Part shown: one piece after another, positions 33,923 to 43,823 of the stretch
Position numbering within the stretch: position 1 is the first letter of the stretch
Layout of the letters: every line of letters starts with the position of its first letter
Notes under the pieces: generated by a model
What the model was told of the DNA's origin: nothing
Databases searched by the model: none
Seen by the model: only the letters and a program-made list of their open reading frames with translations
Program-made: the position numbers and the translations under genes
Source of the DNA: Photobacterium ganghwense
GTDB taxonomy: Bacteria; Pseudomonadota; Gammaproteobacteria; Enterobacterales; Vibrionaceae
Length of the DNA: 64,000 nucleotides
Reading direction: 5' to 3'
Assembly (NCBI RefSeq): GCF_003025595.1
Contig: NZ_PYMI01000003.1
Span: 806,001 to 870,000 of the forward strand

Positions 33923-34012
33923 GTTGTTTTCCTGCTGACTAAAGTATGCCTCTAATCTATCTTGATATATGATTGATACCAGTTAGTTAATATCACTTTT
34001 ATTGATAGAACG

Positions 34013-34894
34013 ATGAATCTTGAACACCTCAACATGTTTGTGGCGGTTGCTAGAACCGGTTCATTTTCAGCCTGTGCCAGACAGTTAGGTAAGGTACAGT
34101 CGGCGGTCAGTCAGGGAATCGCCAACCTTGAGATTGACCTTAACGTCACCTTGTTTGATCGCTCAACGCGCAAACCAACGCTGACTCCTGAAGGGCAACA
34201 TCTGTTGTCTTTTGCGGAGGCTATCCTTCAGCAAACACAGGAAATGGAGCGCGCTGCCAGTGCATTGAGTCGGCAGGAAGAAACTCAGCTGACACTGGTC
34301 ACCGATGATGGCTTGGAAGTTGACCGACTTTTCTCGGTGATTGATGAATTCGCAGTGCAGTTTCCCTCAACATCTTTGAATGTGATCAGTGCGGCCAGCT
34401 GTGACATCGTCGGATTAATCAGTCAGGGGAAGGCGAATATTGGCTTAATGCTGAGCGAGCTGACGCTTAACCAGGATGCCAGCGTGTGTTATATCGGCAA
34501 CATGACGTTTATGGCTGTGGTTGGTGTAGCGCATCCGCTGGCTAAAGTGGGGCGGATAGAGCCGACCGACTTAATTCCCCATCGTCAGCTCGTTATCCAG
34601 AGCGGCAGCGATAAAATCCAGCCGCACTTCGAGCAGGTTTCCGCGCAGCTTTGGAGCGCCAGTAGCTTTGCAATGCTGATGAAATACACAGAGCGCTGTC
34701 TGGGGTGGGCTTATTTACCGACGCATATGGCGAAAGCCGGTATTGCCGCAGGTAATCTGCATGCCTTACCGGTGACTTTTGATCATAAGCCCTGGAGCGT
34801 ACCGGTTGAATGTGTAACCCCTAAGCGATTAAAAACAGGCCCGGCAGCGACTTGGCTCCGGCAGGCGTTACTGACGCTGCTGGATGAGAAATAG
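34013..34894 (+). CDS. LysR family regulator, probably of the divergent PACE gene
   Basis: A 293-aa LysR-type regulator. The N-terminal winged HTH has LNMFVAVARTGSFSACARQLGKVQSAVSQGIANLE (read in parts), and the C-terminal effector domain starts near residue 92. It is transcribed divergently from the PACE transporter over a 90-nt gap, so it probably controls that gene and itself. The gap is AT-rich and includes TTGATATATGAT-like sequence. Effector unknown. Confidence 0.9.
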   Translation: MNLEHLNMFVAVARTGSFSACARQLGKVQSAVSQGIANLEIDLNVTLFDRSTRKPTLTPEGQHLLSFAEAILQQTQEMERAASALSRQEETQLTLVTDDGLEVDRLFSVIDEFAVQFPSTSLNVISAASCDIVGLISQGKANIGLMLSELTLNQDASVCYIGNMTFMAVVGVAHPLAKVGRIEPTDLIPHRQLVIQSGSDKIQPHFEQVSAQLWSASSFAMLMKYTERCLGWAYLPTHMAKAGIAAGNLHALPVTFDHKPWSVPVECVTPKRLKTGPAATWLRQALLTLLDEK

Positions 34895-34909
34895 CTCCAG
34901 CAAGCAGAT

Positions 34910-34934
34910 ATAAAAAAGCCCGGTAACCGGGCTT
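34910..34934 (-). terminator. Terminator of the pot operon (shared with the LysR gene)
   Basis: The stem AAGCCCGG / CCGGGCTT with a 3-nt loop is followed on the minus strand by TTTTTATAT. It lies 36 nt after the last potD stop and may also stop the convergent LysR transcript. Confidence 0.82.
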
Positions 34935-34969
34935 GGTATAAAAAGTGCTGTCTCAGATAGGCGAGGCGA

Positions 34970-36013
34970 TTACTGGCCTGCTTTCAGCTTCTGGAAGTAC
35001 TCTTCGTACAGTGTGTTTGCTTCACCCACACTGTTTTGCCATTCGCCAGCGTCCATCACTGCTTGTGGCGGGTAGATGCTAGGATCGTTCACGAACTCCG
35101 CTGGCAGCAGTTTTTTCGCTGTTGCAACAGGTGTCGGGTAGCCAATTTCCAGAGCCAGTTTGGCTGCGTTTTCAGGGCGTAGCAGGAAATCGATCATCTG
35201 ATGGGCAGCGTCAACGTTTTTGGCGGTTGCTGGGATAGAAATGCTGTCCATCCAGAAAATCGCGCCTTCTTTCGGCCATACGATATCGATTGGTGCGCCT
35301 TCCTGACGCGCCATGTAGGCCGAGCCATTCCACAGCATGCCCAGCGACGTTTCACCCGCCATATATGGGTTAGCAGGGTAATCAGAGTTGAAAACCAACA
35401 CATTTGGCATCAGTTTTTTCAGCTCTTCGTAAGCGGCTTTGATTTCTTCAGGTTTCGTGGTGTTTGCAGAGTAACCTAGCTTGCGCAGAGCAATGTGGAA
35501 GAACTCGCGAGCATCATCCATCATCATCAGCTGGCCTTCCCACTTAGGATCCCACAGATCTGCCCAGCTGGTGATTTCAGCTTTGTTCATCACTTCTGTG
35601 TTTACACCAATACCGGTCGCGCCCCAGATGTAAGGGATAGAGTAATCGTTTTGCGGGTCAAACGGCTTGTGCAGGAAGTTAGGATCGATGTCTTCGAAAT
35701 GCGGCAACTTCGATTTGTCGATTTTTTGAAGCATATTTTCTTCACGCATCTTTGTGACGTAGTAGGTAGAAGGAACGACTAAATCATAACCGTCACCGTG
35801 CGTCTTCAGTTTTGCGTACATGGTTTCATTCGACTCGTAAGTCGAGTAAATCACTTTAATGCCCGTTTCTTTGGTGAACTGCTCCAGAACTTCCTGAGGA
35901 ATGTATTCAGACCAGTTGTAGAAATACAGTTCTTTGTCTGCCGCGTTAGCCAGGCCGGAAAACATTGCCATGGCACAGACACCACCGGTCATTAAAGAAG
36001 ACCATTTTTTCAT
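34970..36013 (-). CDS. potD: Spermidine/norspermidine-binding protein PotD (distal copy)
   Basis: A periplasmic polyamine-binding protein of 347 aa. A signal peptide (to about residue 24, GLANA-AD) is followed by FYNWSEYIP, YSTYESNETMYAKLK, PYIWGATGIGVN and FWMDSISIP, all close to E. coli PotD. The ligand residues Trp, Glu and Tyr of WSEY are kept. I use the ATG at 36011-36013 with GGAG upstream, not a TTG five codons earlier. In V. cholerae the distal copy (PotD1) is the one shown to support polyamine import. A separate terminator lies between the two potD genes, so it may have its own promoter in the 361-nt gap. Confidence 0.93.
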   Translation of the reverse strand: MKKWSSLMTGGVCAMAMFSGLANAADKELYFYNWSEYIPQEVLEQFTKETGIKVIYSTYESNETMYAKLKTHGDGYDLVVPSTYYVTKMREENMLQKIDKSKLPHFEDIDPNFLHKPFDPQNDYSIPYIWGATGIGVNTEVMNKAEITSWADLWDPKWEGQLMMMDDAREFFHIALRKLGYSANTTKPEEIKAAYEELKKLMPNVLVFNSDYPANPYMAGETSLGMLWNGSAYMARQEGAPIDIVWPKEGAIFWMDSISIPATAKNVDAAHQMIDFLLRPENAAKLALEIGYPTPVATAKKLLPAEFVNDPSIYPPQAVMDAGEWQNSVGEANTLYEEYFQKLKAGQ

Positions 36014-36374
36014 TGTGATATGCTCCAATTAACAGGATTTTTGAGAGTGCTCTCTAGCGAATGTATCCAAATAGGTTCATGAATTACATGATAGGCTGAA
36101 TACTTACCGCTTCTCCTACAAAGTGATGAATAATCCAGTGTTCGACCGGATCATGAACGGATTACTGCTACTGCATCTTGCGCCGATTGGCAGCAAAAAG
36201 CCTGCTAAACACAGGCATTTAAGGACTGATTATAACAGGGAACAGGGACGAAAAGATAAGGTAAATCAAAACCATCACTATCAGGTGGGGTATTAATACA
36301 CAGTTAGCTCAGCAATCAGATACAAAAAAGGCAGCCATGTAGGCTGCCTGAAATATCTTGTTACAGAACGAAGA
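36014..36374. other. 361-nt gap between the two potD genes
   Basis: Holds the terminator at 36323-36349 and AT-rich DNA that could carry a promoter for the distal potD. A short inverted repeat AGAGTGCTCT lies near 36046-36055. No gene is visible. Confidence 0.6.
36323..36349 (-). terminator. Terminator after the proximal potD
   Basis: The stem AGGCAGCC / GGCTGCCT with loop ATGTA is followed on the minus strand by TTTTTTGT. It would end or reduce potABC-potD transcription before the distal potD. Confidence 0.82.
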
Positions 36375-37406
36375 TTACTGACCTGCTTTCAGTTTCAGGA
36401 AGTAGTTTTCGTAACGGACGTTCATGTCGCCAACCGAGTCCTGCCACTCACCACGGTCAAGATCTTCTTGTGGTGGGAACAGAGTAGGGTTGTCTTTGTA
36501 TTTCGCGTTCGAGGCTTCAACCGCAGTCAGGTAGCCAGTATCTTCAGAGATTTTGGCTGCAATTTCCGGACGCAGCAGGAAGTCAATCATCTTGTGAGCA
36601 GCCTCGACGTTTTTCGCGTTTTTCGCGATTGCCAGGCTGTCTACCCAGAAGATACCGCCTTCTTTTGGCCAAATCAGTTTAATTGGCAGACCTTCACGCT
36701 GAGCCGCGGCTGCAGAGCCGTTCCACAGCATGCCCAGACCCACTTCACCTGCCATGTAAGGCGCAGCAGGGTTGTCTGAGTTGAACACCAATACGTTTGG
36801 CATCAGCTTTTTCAGCTCTTCGTAAGCTTCGTCAATTTGCTTCGGATCTGTTGTGTTACCAGAGTAACCCAATTTACGCAGTGCAATGTGGAACACCTCA
36901 CGGGTGTCATCCATCAGCATCAGCTGGCCTTTCAGCTCTGGATTCCACAGATCAGCCCAGCTATCGAAATCATCTGGGTTGTACATGTCTGTGTTGACTG
37001 CCAGACCTGTCATCGCGATTACGTGAGGAATTGAGTAATCGTTTTTCGGGTCAAAAGGCTTGTCCAGATAGTTCTTATCAAGCTCTTTAAAGTTGGCTAG
37101 CTTTGATTTATCGATCTTCTGTAACATGCCTTCATCGCGCATTTTGGCCACGAAGTAAGTTGATGGCACAACCAGGTCGTAACCTTCAGGGTGCGCTTTC
37201 AGCTTAGCGTACATAGTCTCGTTCGACTCGTAAGTCGAATAAATCACTTTAATACCAGTTTCTTTAGTGAACTGTTCACGAAGTTCCGTAGAAATGTACG
37301 GACCCCAGTTCATAAATACCAATTCCTTGTCTTCTGCATGAGCAAAGCTCGTGAACATTGCTGCTGCGCATGCAGTACCGGTGAGAAAAGCGGACCATTT
37401 TTTCAT
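36375..37406 (-). CDS. PotD-like polyamine-binding protein (proximal copy)
   Basis: A 343-aa paralogue of the distal PotD with a signal peptide ending FAHA-ED. It keeps YSTYESNETMYAKLK, NDYSIPHV, NVLVFNSDNPAAPYMAGE and FWVDSLAI. It has MNWGPYIS in place of NWSEY, and HVIAMTG in place of YIWGATG, so several residues lining the PotD polyamine pocket are changed. In V. cholerae the gene at this place is called potD2. A different or weaker ligand is likely. It is 92 nt after potC and followed by a terminator. Confidence 0.9.
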   Translation of the reverse strand: MKKWSAFLTGTACAAAMFTSFAHAEDKELVFMNWGPYISTELREQFTKETGIKVIYSTYESNETMYAKLKAHPEGYDLVVPSTYFVAKMRDEGMLQKIDKSKLANFKELDKNYLDKPFDPKNDYSIPHVIAMTGLAVNTDMYNPDDFDSWADLWNPELKGQLMLMDDTREVFHIALRKLGYSGNTTDPKQIDEAYEELKKLMPNVLVFNSDNPAAPYMAGEVGLGMLWNGSAAAAQREGLPIKLIWPKEGGIFWVDSLAIAKNAKNVEAAHKMIDFLLRPEIAAKISEDTGYLTAVEASNAKYKDNPTLFPPQEDLDRGEWQDSVGDMNVRYENYFLKLKAGQ

Positions 37407-37498
37407 TGGATTATCATCTCCAAAACCCGTTTAGGGTGCTGATAAAAAACAAGTGGCCTGAACAGGACCACTTGCTCGTTTATTGGCTGATTGCCAAA

Positions 37499-38269
37499 TT
37501 ATTTAATCTTTTCGCGTGCAAGAAGCTGTGAGCTGACGACCATCACCAGAGATACCAGCAGCATAATCGTTGCCAGTGCATTCACTTCCGGTGACACGCC
37601 GACTTTCACCATTGAGTAAATCTTCAGCGGCAAAATTTCGTAGCTCGGACCCGTCACAAATGAGCTTACAATGACATCGTCCAGAGACAGTGTAAAGCTC
37701 AACAACCAGCCTGCAAAAACAGCAGGTTTCGCCAGTGGCAGAATGATCTGTTTCAGAATCACCCACTCGCTGGCGCCCAGGTCACGGGCAGCTTCCAGCA
37801 TTTTCACATCAAATCCTTTCAGACGGCTGTAGACCGTCACAACCACAAATGGCAGACAGAAGGTGATGTGAGACAGAAGCAGGGTCAGGAACCCAAGTTC
37901 TGCGCCAATCAGGATGAACAAAGCCAGCAGCGAGATTGCCATTACGATATCCGGAGACATCATCACCACAAACAGCATACCGTTAACAAAGTTTTTGCCA
38001 CGGAACTGGTAGCGGAACAGGGCTACGGCGGTCAGGCTGCCAATAATGGCTGCGGCTGTTGCTGAAAACACAGCAATGTTCAGCGAGTGCCAGGCGGCCT
38101 GCATCAGGCTGTCGTTGCTCACCAACTGGTGATACCACTTGGTTGTGAAACCACCCCATTTCATACCAAACTTGCTGGCGTTGAAGGAGTTCACAATCAG
38201 GATAATAATCGGAGTATACAGAAAAGCATACACCACAGTCATAAAACTGAATTTAAAGGCGCGTCCCAT
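37499..38269 (-). CDS. potC: Spermidine/putrescine ABC permease PotC
   Basis: A 256-aa inner-membrane permease with six hydrophobic segments and the EAA loop [27 protein letters not shown] (read in parts, near 155-185). It has the typical PotC N-terminus YAFLYTPIIILIVNSFN. The start overlaps the potB stop by one base (TAATG), so it is translationally coupled. It pairs with PotB and the PotA ATPase. Confidence 0.95.
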   Translation of the reverse strand: MGRAFKFSFMTVVYAFLYTPIIILIVNSFNASKFGMKWGGFTTKWYHQLVSNDSLMQAAWHSLNIAVFSATAAAIIGSLTAVALFRYQFRGKNFVNGMLFVVMMSPDIVMAISLLALFILIGAELGFLTLLLSHITFCLPFVVVTVYSRLKGFDVKMLEAARDLGASEWVILKQIILPLAKPAVFAGWLLSFTLSLDDVIVSSFVTGPSYEILPLKIYSMVKVGVSPEVNALATIMLLVSLVMVVSSQLLAREKIK

Positions 38270-39126
38270 TATTCCAGCTCCACTTTACGGTTCAGTAACT
38301 TGCCTGCACGGTAGTAGGCATACAGCATTACGGCCATGGCTACAGTCAGTGCGATACTGGTTGCCGCACCGAATGGCCAGTCACGCGCATTAAGCACCTG
38401 GCTCTTAATCACGTTACCGATCAGCAGGTTCTTCGCGCCGCCCAGCAGGTCAGACACATAGAACATACCCAGCGCAGGTAGCAGTACCAGCAGAGAGCCG
38501 GCAATGATCCCTGGCATAGTCAGCGGGATAATGACTTTAATAAACGTCTGGAACTTGTTGGCACCAAGATCGCGCGCCGCCTCGATGTAGTTGTGATCCA
38601 GCTTTTCAATCGCCGAATACAACGGCAGCACCATGAATGGCAGCAGGATGTAAACCAGACCAATCATGACTGCATACTCGGTGTACATAATACGCAGCGG
38701 ACGATCGATGATATTCAGGTACATCAGGCTCTGGTTCAGGATCCCTTGAGTACCCAGCATAATCTTCAGGCCGTAAGTACGAATCAGAGAGTTCGTCCAG
38801 AACGGTACGATTACCAGGAAAAGCATGAACGGACGCCATTTTTCCGGCATTTTCGCAATCGCATAAGCGAACGGGTAACCCACCAGCAGACACAGCAGGG
38901 TAGCCACCAGCGCCATGTAGAACGAGTGCAGCATCACCTTCGCGTATAGCGGATCAAACAAGCGGATGTAGTTATCCAGCGTGAAGGTCATGTCGATCAG
39001 GTTCGCTTCATCCCGAGTCAGGAAACTGGTTCCGATGATCATCAGGTTCGGTGCGAACACAAACACCAACAACCAACTAACAATGATTGTGATGATGATG
39101 TTCTGAAGATTAAGCGTCTTTTTCAT
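38269..39126 (-). CDS. potB: Spermidine/putrescine ABC permease PotB
   Basis: A 285-aa inner-membrane permease. It starts [15 protein letters not shown] at 39124-39126, 17 nt inside potA; an upstream in-frame start would add 26 poorly conserved residues. The EAA loop is [21 protein letters not shown], near 180-200. Six hydrophobic segments. The overlap with potA and potC points to tight co-translation. Confidence 0.94.
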   Translation of the reverse strand: MKKTLNLQNIIITIIVSWLLVFVFAPNLMIIGTSFLTRDEANLIDMTFTLDNYIRLFDPLYAKVMLHSFYMALVATLLCLLVGYPFAYAIAKMPEKWRPFMLFLVIVPFWTNSLIRTYGLKIMLGTQGILNQSLMYLNIIDRPLRIMYTEYAVMIGLVYILLPFMVLPLYSAIEKLDHNYIEAARDLGANKFQTFIKVIIPLTMPGIIAGSLLVLLPALGMFYVSDLLGGAKNLLIGNVIKSQVLNARDWPFGAATSIALTVAMAVMLYAYYRAGKLLNRKVELE

Positions 39127-40258
39127 CTGCCAGTACCACTTCCCAACTATCAACCCAAGTAATGGCCACTTTCTGATCCAGGGAGTGGTCGACGTCCGGA
39201 TCATCTTCGTTGAAGAATTCGCTGACCATCACGGAAGTGCCGGATTCCAGCTCAACAACAGAATCCAGTGTCATGCCCTTGTAGGTACGATCACGTACGT
39301 ATCCAATCAGGCCTTTCGCTTCATCGCCATTGTTGATCTCTTCGAGTCGGATATCTTCCGGACGAAGCAGAACTTTCACGCTGTCGCCAACCATAACAGG
39401 CAGATCACAGTGAAGCAGGGCAGGACGACCTTCAACATTCGCCATGATACGTTTGTCGTCCAGACGTTCTGTCACAACGGCATCAAACACGTTGATCTCA
39501 CCGATAAAGCGAGCAACAAACAGGTTAGCCGGCTCTTCGTAAATTTCACGAGGGCTGCCGTCCTGCTCAACTTTACCTGAACGCATAACAATAATACGGT
39601 CAGACATTGACAGGGCTTCTTCCTGATCGTGCGTGACGAAGATGAAAGTGATACCCAGCTTACGTTGCAGCTGTTTTAGCTCAATCTGCATTTGCTTACG
39701 CAGTTTGTAATCCAGAGCTGACAGCGATTCGTCCAGCAGCAGAACTTTCGGCTTGTTCACAACGGCACGTGCAATTGCAACACGCTGCTGCTGACCACCG
39801 GAAAGCTGATGGGGTTTACGTTGGGCAAACTGATCCAGCTGAACCATGCGCAGGGCTTCCAGTACACGCGGTTCGATTTCATTCGCGGCAACTTTCTGCA
39901 TGCGCAGACCGAATGCAACGTTTTCAAAAACCGTCATGTGTGGGAAAAGTGCGTAACTTTGGAAAACCGTATTAACGTTGCGGTGCTCGGCAGGAATGTA
40001 AGTCACATCCTTACCCGCAAGAACAACTTGACCTTCGTCGGCATTTTCAAAGCCGGCAATCAACCTTAGTACAGTTGTTTTACCACAGCCTGATGGACCC
40101 AGGATGGTAAGGAACTCACCATCGTTAACATTCAGATCAAGACCGGCGATGATTTGTTTGCCATCGAAGCTTTTGCTCAGCCCTTTAAGCTGAACTACCG
40201 GTGCTTTTGTTGTTTCTGCAGCGTTCAATTCTACGAGATCTCCACCTAGGGGTGTCAT
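39110..40258 (-). CDS. potA: Spermidine/putrescine ABC transporter ATPase PotA
   Basis: A 382-aa ATPase with Walker [10 protein letters not shown] near 54-62, the Q-loop, the signature [14 protein letters not shown], and Walker [15 protein letters not shown]-terminal TOBE-like regulatory domain is present ([11 protein letters not shown] near 290-300). It leads the potABCD2(D1) operon. The start is preceded by GGGGGGA. In vibrios this importer takes up spermidine and norspermidine, which influence biofilm formation. Confidence 0.95.
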   Translation of the reverse strand: MTPLGGDLVELNAAETTKAPVVQLKGLSKSFDGKQIIAGLDLNVNDGEFLTILGPSGCGKTTVLRLIAGFENADEGQVVLAGKDVTYIPAEHRNVNTVFQSYALFPHMTVFENVAFGLRMQKVAANEIEPRVLEALRMVQLDQFAQRKPHQLSGGQQQRVAIARAVVNKPKVLLLDESLSALDYKLRKQMQIELKQLQRKLGITFIFVTHDQEEALSMSDRIIVMRSGKVEQDGSPREIYEEPANLFVARFIGEINVFDAVVTERLDDKRIMANVEGRPALLHCDLPVMVGDSVKVLLRPEDIRLEEINNGDEAKGLIGYVRDRTYKGMTLDSVVELESGTSVMVSEFFNEDDPDVDHSLDQKVAITWVDSWEVVLADEKDA

Positions 40259-40289
40259 AGGTCATTCCCCCCTGATTGTTTGGATGAAT

Positions 40290-40315
40290 TTAGGGGGCGC
40301 ATGATAGACCCCTAA
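40290..40315. promoter_or_regulatory. Inverted repeat in the pot operon leader
   Basis: TTAGGGG (40290-40296) and CCCCTAA (40309-40315) flank 12 nt. On the minus strand the space contains TATCAT, with TTTAAA 17 nt upstream, a weak sigma70-like pair. It could be an operator over the potA promoter. The 361-nt gap 40259-40619 otherwise holds only AT-rich DNA. Confidence 0.4.
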
Positions 40316-40619
40316 ACGTGTAATTTAAAGCGTTTTTTGCCGATTTTTTTCACCAATTTCGATCATTCTTTAGCACTCAAACTTTTCTGGGCGTCAGGAT
40401 GAGGTGTGGTTGGTAAAAAACATAATAAAATCAAAGTCAAAGCGTATCTTTTGCGTACGGTGTATGGATTGGCTTTTAGCCCTGATTTTCATAAAGTTTT
40501 ACACCTTTAGTCAGCCAGTTGGGTGTGTCAGGCTGATGACGATGTCATGCTATATTTCTTTCTCGTCGCTGTCTGGCGTACAATCTCCAATCTTAGTATC
40601 AAAAAATAGTGAAAATGTG

Positions 40620-41420
40620 ATGAATAACAAAACATTCCATGTCGGTGGTTCAATCGATAAAGCGGTTAAAGGTGAAGTTGAACTTCGTTCACTCGATGTA
40701 TTGCAGGAAGCTTGGCGCATTACCGCCAAAAATTTTCTGACCTTTTTACCGGCCATCATTGGTTTGTTTCTGGCACAGCTTGCATTGCTGATGCTGGCAT
40801 TACAGGTTCAGCTGGGAAGTCCCGCAGTATTCTTTGACGCCATTATTCAGGGTGGTGAAATTTCGGGTGCGATAGTTGAAGCTGGCTATATGGCTAACTT
40901 CTGGTCAGATGTACTCAGTGCGCCGCTTTATGCCGGTGTCAGCCTGATGGCACTGAACCATGCTGTCGGCTTGCCGAGTAAACCCAGCCATCTGGTTAAA
41001 GGGTTCCCTTATACCATCGTGTCGATAGTGACCATGCTTCTGGCATCGTCGTTACAGGGTATCGGCAACGCGCTGTTCCCGATTCTGGGGCTGATGCTGT
41101 CGATGGGCTTTAGCATGGCGATCATTCTGGTGTGTGAAAAGCGTGTTTCGCCGCTGAAAGCTATCCAATTCTCGTTGATGGCAACTGTACGTAAATTACT
41201 GCCGATGACCGCCATCTTCGTTGTGATCCTGACAATGTTCATTGTGTCGTTTGCAACAGCAGGGATTGGCCTGATCTGGACGCTGCCGTTTTTCTTTAAC
41301 GTGAAAGCGATTATTTACCGTAACTTGTTCGGTATCACGTTGCAGGTAACAACGGTTAAAAAAGGAAACGACGATCACCATTCTGACAATGGTGATAACT
41401 CTAAAGTTTTCAACGCGTGA
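40620..41420 (+). CDS. Integral membrane protein of unknown function
   Basis: A 266-aa protein with about five hydrophobic segments (near residues 38-62, 90-120, 135-165, 195-215, 218-235). The soluble start contains LDVLQEAWRITAKNF. I use the ATG at 40620; an open frame extends upstream to 40404 but the added residues look non-coding and no ribosome site marks either start well. A conserved vibrio membrane family is possible but I cannot name it. It precedes a DUF2987 gene by 64 nt and may be co-transcribed with it. Confidence 0.75.
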   Translation: MNNKTFHVGGSIDKAVKGEVELRSLDVLQEAWRITAKNFLTFLPAIIGLFLAQLALLMLALQVQLGSPAVFFDAIIQGGEISGAIVEAGYMANFWSDVLSAPLYAGVSLMALNHAVGLPSKPSHLVKGFPYTIVSIVTMLLASSLQGIGNALFPILGLMLSMGFSMAIILVCEKRVSPLKAIQFSLMATVRKLLPMTAIFVVILTMFIVSFATAGIGLIWTLPFFFNVKAIIYRNLFGITLQVTTVKKGNDDHHSDNGDNSKVFNA

Positions 41421-41484
41421 CAGAACAATGTAAGGTGTCACCCAAATCGGATTTACATGTGATTGTTAGTGCCAAGGATATAGG

Positions 41485-42144
41485 ATGAAGTACACCCATT
41501 GGCTGTTAGTCGGTTGCCTCGCCGGCTCTGCGATGATGACATCGACAGCATTTGCTCAAAATATTGAGATGCGCTACAGCACCTTATTTGGCAAGCTGAA
41601 ACAGAATGCCGAAGAAGGGCATGATGATGTCAAAATCGCGTTTTATCTGCTGGATCAGCGTGACGGTAGCGTCTGTAAAATCCACAAAGGCTGGATGCAG
41701 AAAGACAAACATTATGAAGAACTCAACATACCGGCTGACAATGCGCTGGTCGTTCCTCTGGATTCAAACTTGCGTCAGGCCAATCCGGATGTGACCTTTG
41801 TGGTCGATGATGGCATTACCTGTGATGTGTCGATGCAAGTGATCGCAACATCGGAATACGGCCGTCAGATCAGCCAGGCGCAGGTACAGTCCCTGGCACC
41901 TCAGATGGACAAACTGCTGTCGGATTTAGGTGGCATGTTCTCTAAGTGGTTCATGCCTAAAGTTGGCGGTGTGGTACTGCATTTTGACCAGCCTCTGCAG
42001 GCTGGTATCAGCCTTGCCAGTGGCGGTGTCGCTGAAGCTCAGGGTAATAAAGTGATCCTGAAACTTGATGCGCTATCAGCGGGAGAAGTGGTTAAGTTAC
42101 CGGATGATGTGGTTAAGGTGACCCCCTGGATCCCAAAATCCTGA
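41485..42144 (+). CDS. DUF2987 family periplasmic protein
   Basis: A 219-aa secreted protein with a signal peptide to about residue 24 (TAFA-QN). MRYSTLFGKLKQNAEEGHDDVKIAFYL at the mature start fits the DUF2987 family found in Vibrionaceae and Shewanella. Two Cys (near 58 and 112) could form a disulfide. Function unknown. The ribosome site is AAGGATATAGG just before the ATG. A terminator follows. Confidence 0.8.
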   Translation: MKYTHWLLVGCLAGSAMMTSTAFAQNIEMRYSTLFGKLKQNAEEGHDDVKIAFYLLDQRDGSVCKIHKGWMQKDKHYEELNIPADNALVVPLDSNLRQANPDVTFVVDDGITCDVSMQVIATSEYGRQISQAQVQSLAPQMDKLLSDLGGMFSKWFMPKVGGVVLHFDQPLQAGISLASGGVAEAQGNKVILKLDALSAGEVVKLPDDVVKVTPWIPKS

Positions 42145-42193
42145 GAGTTTGACGAACGCATAATCAACTCGCCCAATTAAACGCGCTAAAACA

Positions 42194-42227
42194 AAAACGG
42201 CCTGATTCACTCAGGCCGTTTTTTTGT
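42194..42227. terminator. Bidirectional terminator between DUF2987 gene and ptsG
   Basis: The stem AACGGCCTGA / TCAGGCCGTT with loop TTCAC has T-runs on both strands. It serves the convergent DUF2987 and ptsG transcripts. Confidence 0.88.
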
Positions 42228-42253
42228 CACTGAAGTAGGTATTAAATCAGGCG

Positions 42254-43696
42254 TTAATAGCTCTCTGCCATCAGTACATGTATTTCTGACTTGATGTGAT
42301 CTGACTGGGTGCCGAAGATTGCCTGCAGGTTGTCACCAATCACCAGCACTTCCCGTGCACCCAGCGATTTGATTCCACCGATATCAGCCCGTTTAATATC
42401 ATGCAGAGTAACCCGAAGGCGGGTAATACAAGCGTCCACGCTTTTAATGTTCTCTTTACCACCCATTTTCTGAATCAGTTGTTCAGCCAGTTCAGAATCG
42501 ACAATGTTCAGCTCATTTACCGTTTTGGATTCAGACTCGCGTCCAGGAGTCATCAGATTGAGCTTAATGATCAGGGTGCGGAAAATTGTGTAATACAGCA
42601 GGAACCACATCGGGCCGATAACAATGAACAACCAGGCATTTTGTGAAAGCGGATAATAGATAAGAAAATCGATCGCGCCATGGGCAAAAGTGACACTGTG
42701 ATGGATATCTAGAGCACTTACCAGCGCAAAACCGATTCCCGTTAACAGGCAATGAATCACATACAGCACGGGCGCAACAAACAGGAACGAGAATTCCATT
42801 GGTTCTGTAATCCCCGTCAGCCAGGAAGTCAGTGCGGCAGAGGCCATGATACCACCCACCATCGCTCTGTTTTCAGGTCGTGCCGTACGGTAAATAGCCA
42901 GGCCAACCGCCGGCAGAGCCCACATGGAATACATATAACCACCAGCCAGATTCCCTGCCGTCGGGTCACCCGCCAGATAACGTTGAATTTCCCCTTTAAT
43001 GACCGCACCGGTTTCCGGATTAACATACTCGCCGACTTCAAAGAAGAAAGGTACGTTCCAGATATGGTGCAGGCCGAAAGGAATCAGAGATCGCTCGACT
43101 AGGCCGTAAATCCCGAAGGCCAGCGTCGGGTTCTGGTACGCCGCCCAGTGAGAGAAACTGTCAATGACGCCGCCGATAGGTGGCCAGACGTAACTCAACA
43201 CAATACCGAGCACGATAGCACTGATGCCGGTAACTATCGGCACGAAACGTTTTCCTGCGAAGAAACCAAGGTATTCCGGAAGCCGGATATTGTAGAACCT
43301 GCGGTACATCACTGAGGCAATAGCACCGATGATAATCCCGCCAAATACCCCGGTATTGAGGGTCGGTATACCGATGACGGTGGTTGTTTCGATTCCGTGA
43401 AATTTTGCCATCACTCCCATGGTTGCCGTCAGAATGGCAAATCCGACGGTGGCGGCCAATCCGGCAACCCCGTCATTGTCACTTAACCCAAGGGCAACAC
43501 CGATGGCGAAAATAATGGCCAGGTTGCTGAACACCGCATCGCCGGACATGGCCATGATGTCGGATACCAGATCCGGTAACCAGGAAAAATTCGCTGAGCC
43601 AATTCCGAGCAACAGCCCGGCAATCGGGAGTACCGCGACGGGCAGCATTAATGACCGCCCGATTTTTTGTAGGAGTCCAAAGGTTGCATTTATCAT
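42254..43696 (-). CDS. ptsG: Glucose-type PTS permease EIICB
   Basis: A 480-aa phosphotransferase permease. The EIIC domain (about 1-375) has QKIGRSLMLPVAVLPIAGLLLG, the PTS motif FGLHHIWNVPFF and GITEPMEFSF. The EIIB domain follows (about 400-480) with the phosphorylated Cys in DACITRLRV. It is strongly similar throughout to E. coli PtsG, so glucose is the likely sugar. It needs an unlinked EIIA (Crr). The ribosome site is AAGGAATAA. It is divergent from a two-component system and sugar-binding protein across a 212-nt gap with two inverted repeats. Confidence 0.93.
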   Translation of the reverse strand: MINATFGLLQKIGRSLMLPVAVLPIAGLLLGIGSANFSWLPDLVSDIMAMSGDAVFSNLAIIFAIGVALGLSDNDGVAGLAATVGFAILTATMGVMAKFHGIETTTVIGIPTLNTGVFGGIIIGAIASVMYRRFYNIRLPEYLGFFAGKRFVPIVTGISAIVLGIVLSYVWPPIGGVIDSFSHWAAYQNPTLAFGIYGLVERSLIPFGLHHIWNVPFFFEVGEYVNPETGAVIKGEIQRYLAGDPTAGNLAGGYMYSMWALPAVGLAIYRTARPENRAMVGGIMASAALTSWLTGITEPMEFSFLFVAPVLYVIHCLLTGIGFALVSALDIHHSVTFAHGAIDFLIYYPLSQNAWLFIVIGPMWFLLYYTIFRTLIIKLNLMTPGRESESKTVNELNIVDSELAEQLIQKMGGKENIKSVDACITRLRVTLHDIKRADIGGIKSLGAREVLVIGDNLQAIFGTQSDHIKSEIHVLMAESY

Positions 43697-43782
43697 GATT
43701 TATTCCTTATTCATGCTGTCTTTTCAGAGTCCTTATCACTGTAATTAACTCACTGCTTCGTTAAGTAAGATATGGTTGTCGG

Positions 43783-43804
43783 TTTGTAAGAGAACGCTTA
43801 CAAA
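43783..43804. promoter_or_regulatory. Perfect inverted repeat between ptsG and the response regulator
   Basis: TTTGTAAG (43783-43790) and CTTACAAA (43797-43804) flank AGAACG. The centre lies about 98 bp from the ptsG start and 115 bp from the regulator start. It is a good candidate operator. Confidence 0.65.
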
Positions 43805-43823
43805 ATAAAATGAAAACCGCTGT

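Noticed and set aside
40404-40619. N-terminal extension of the membrane protein at 40620
   Set aside because: The 72 extra codons look like non-coding AT-rich DNA.
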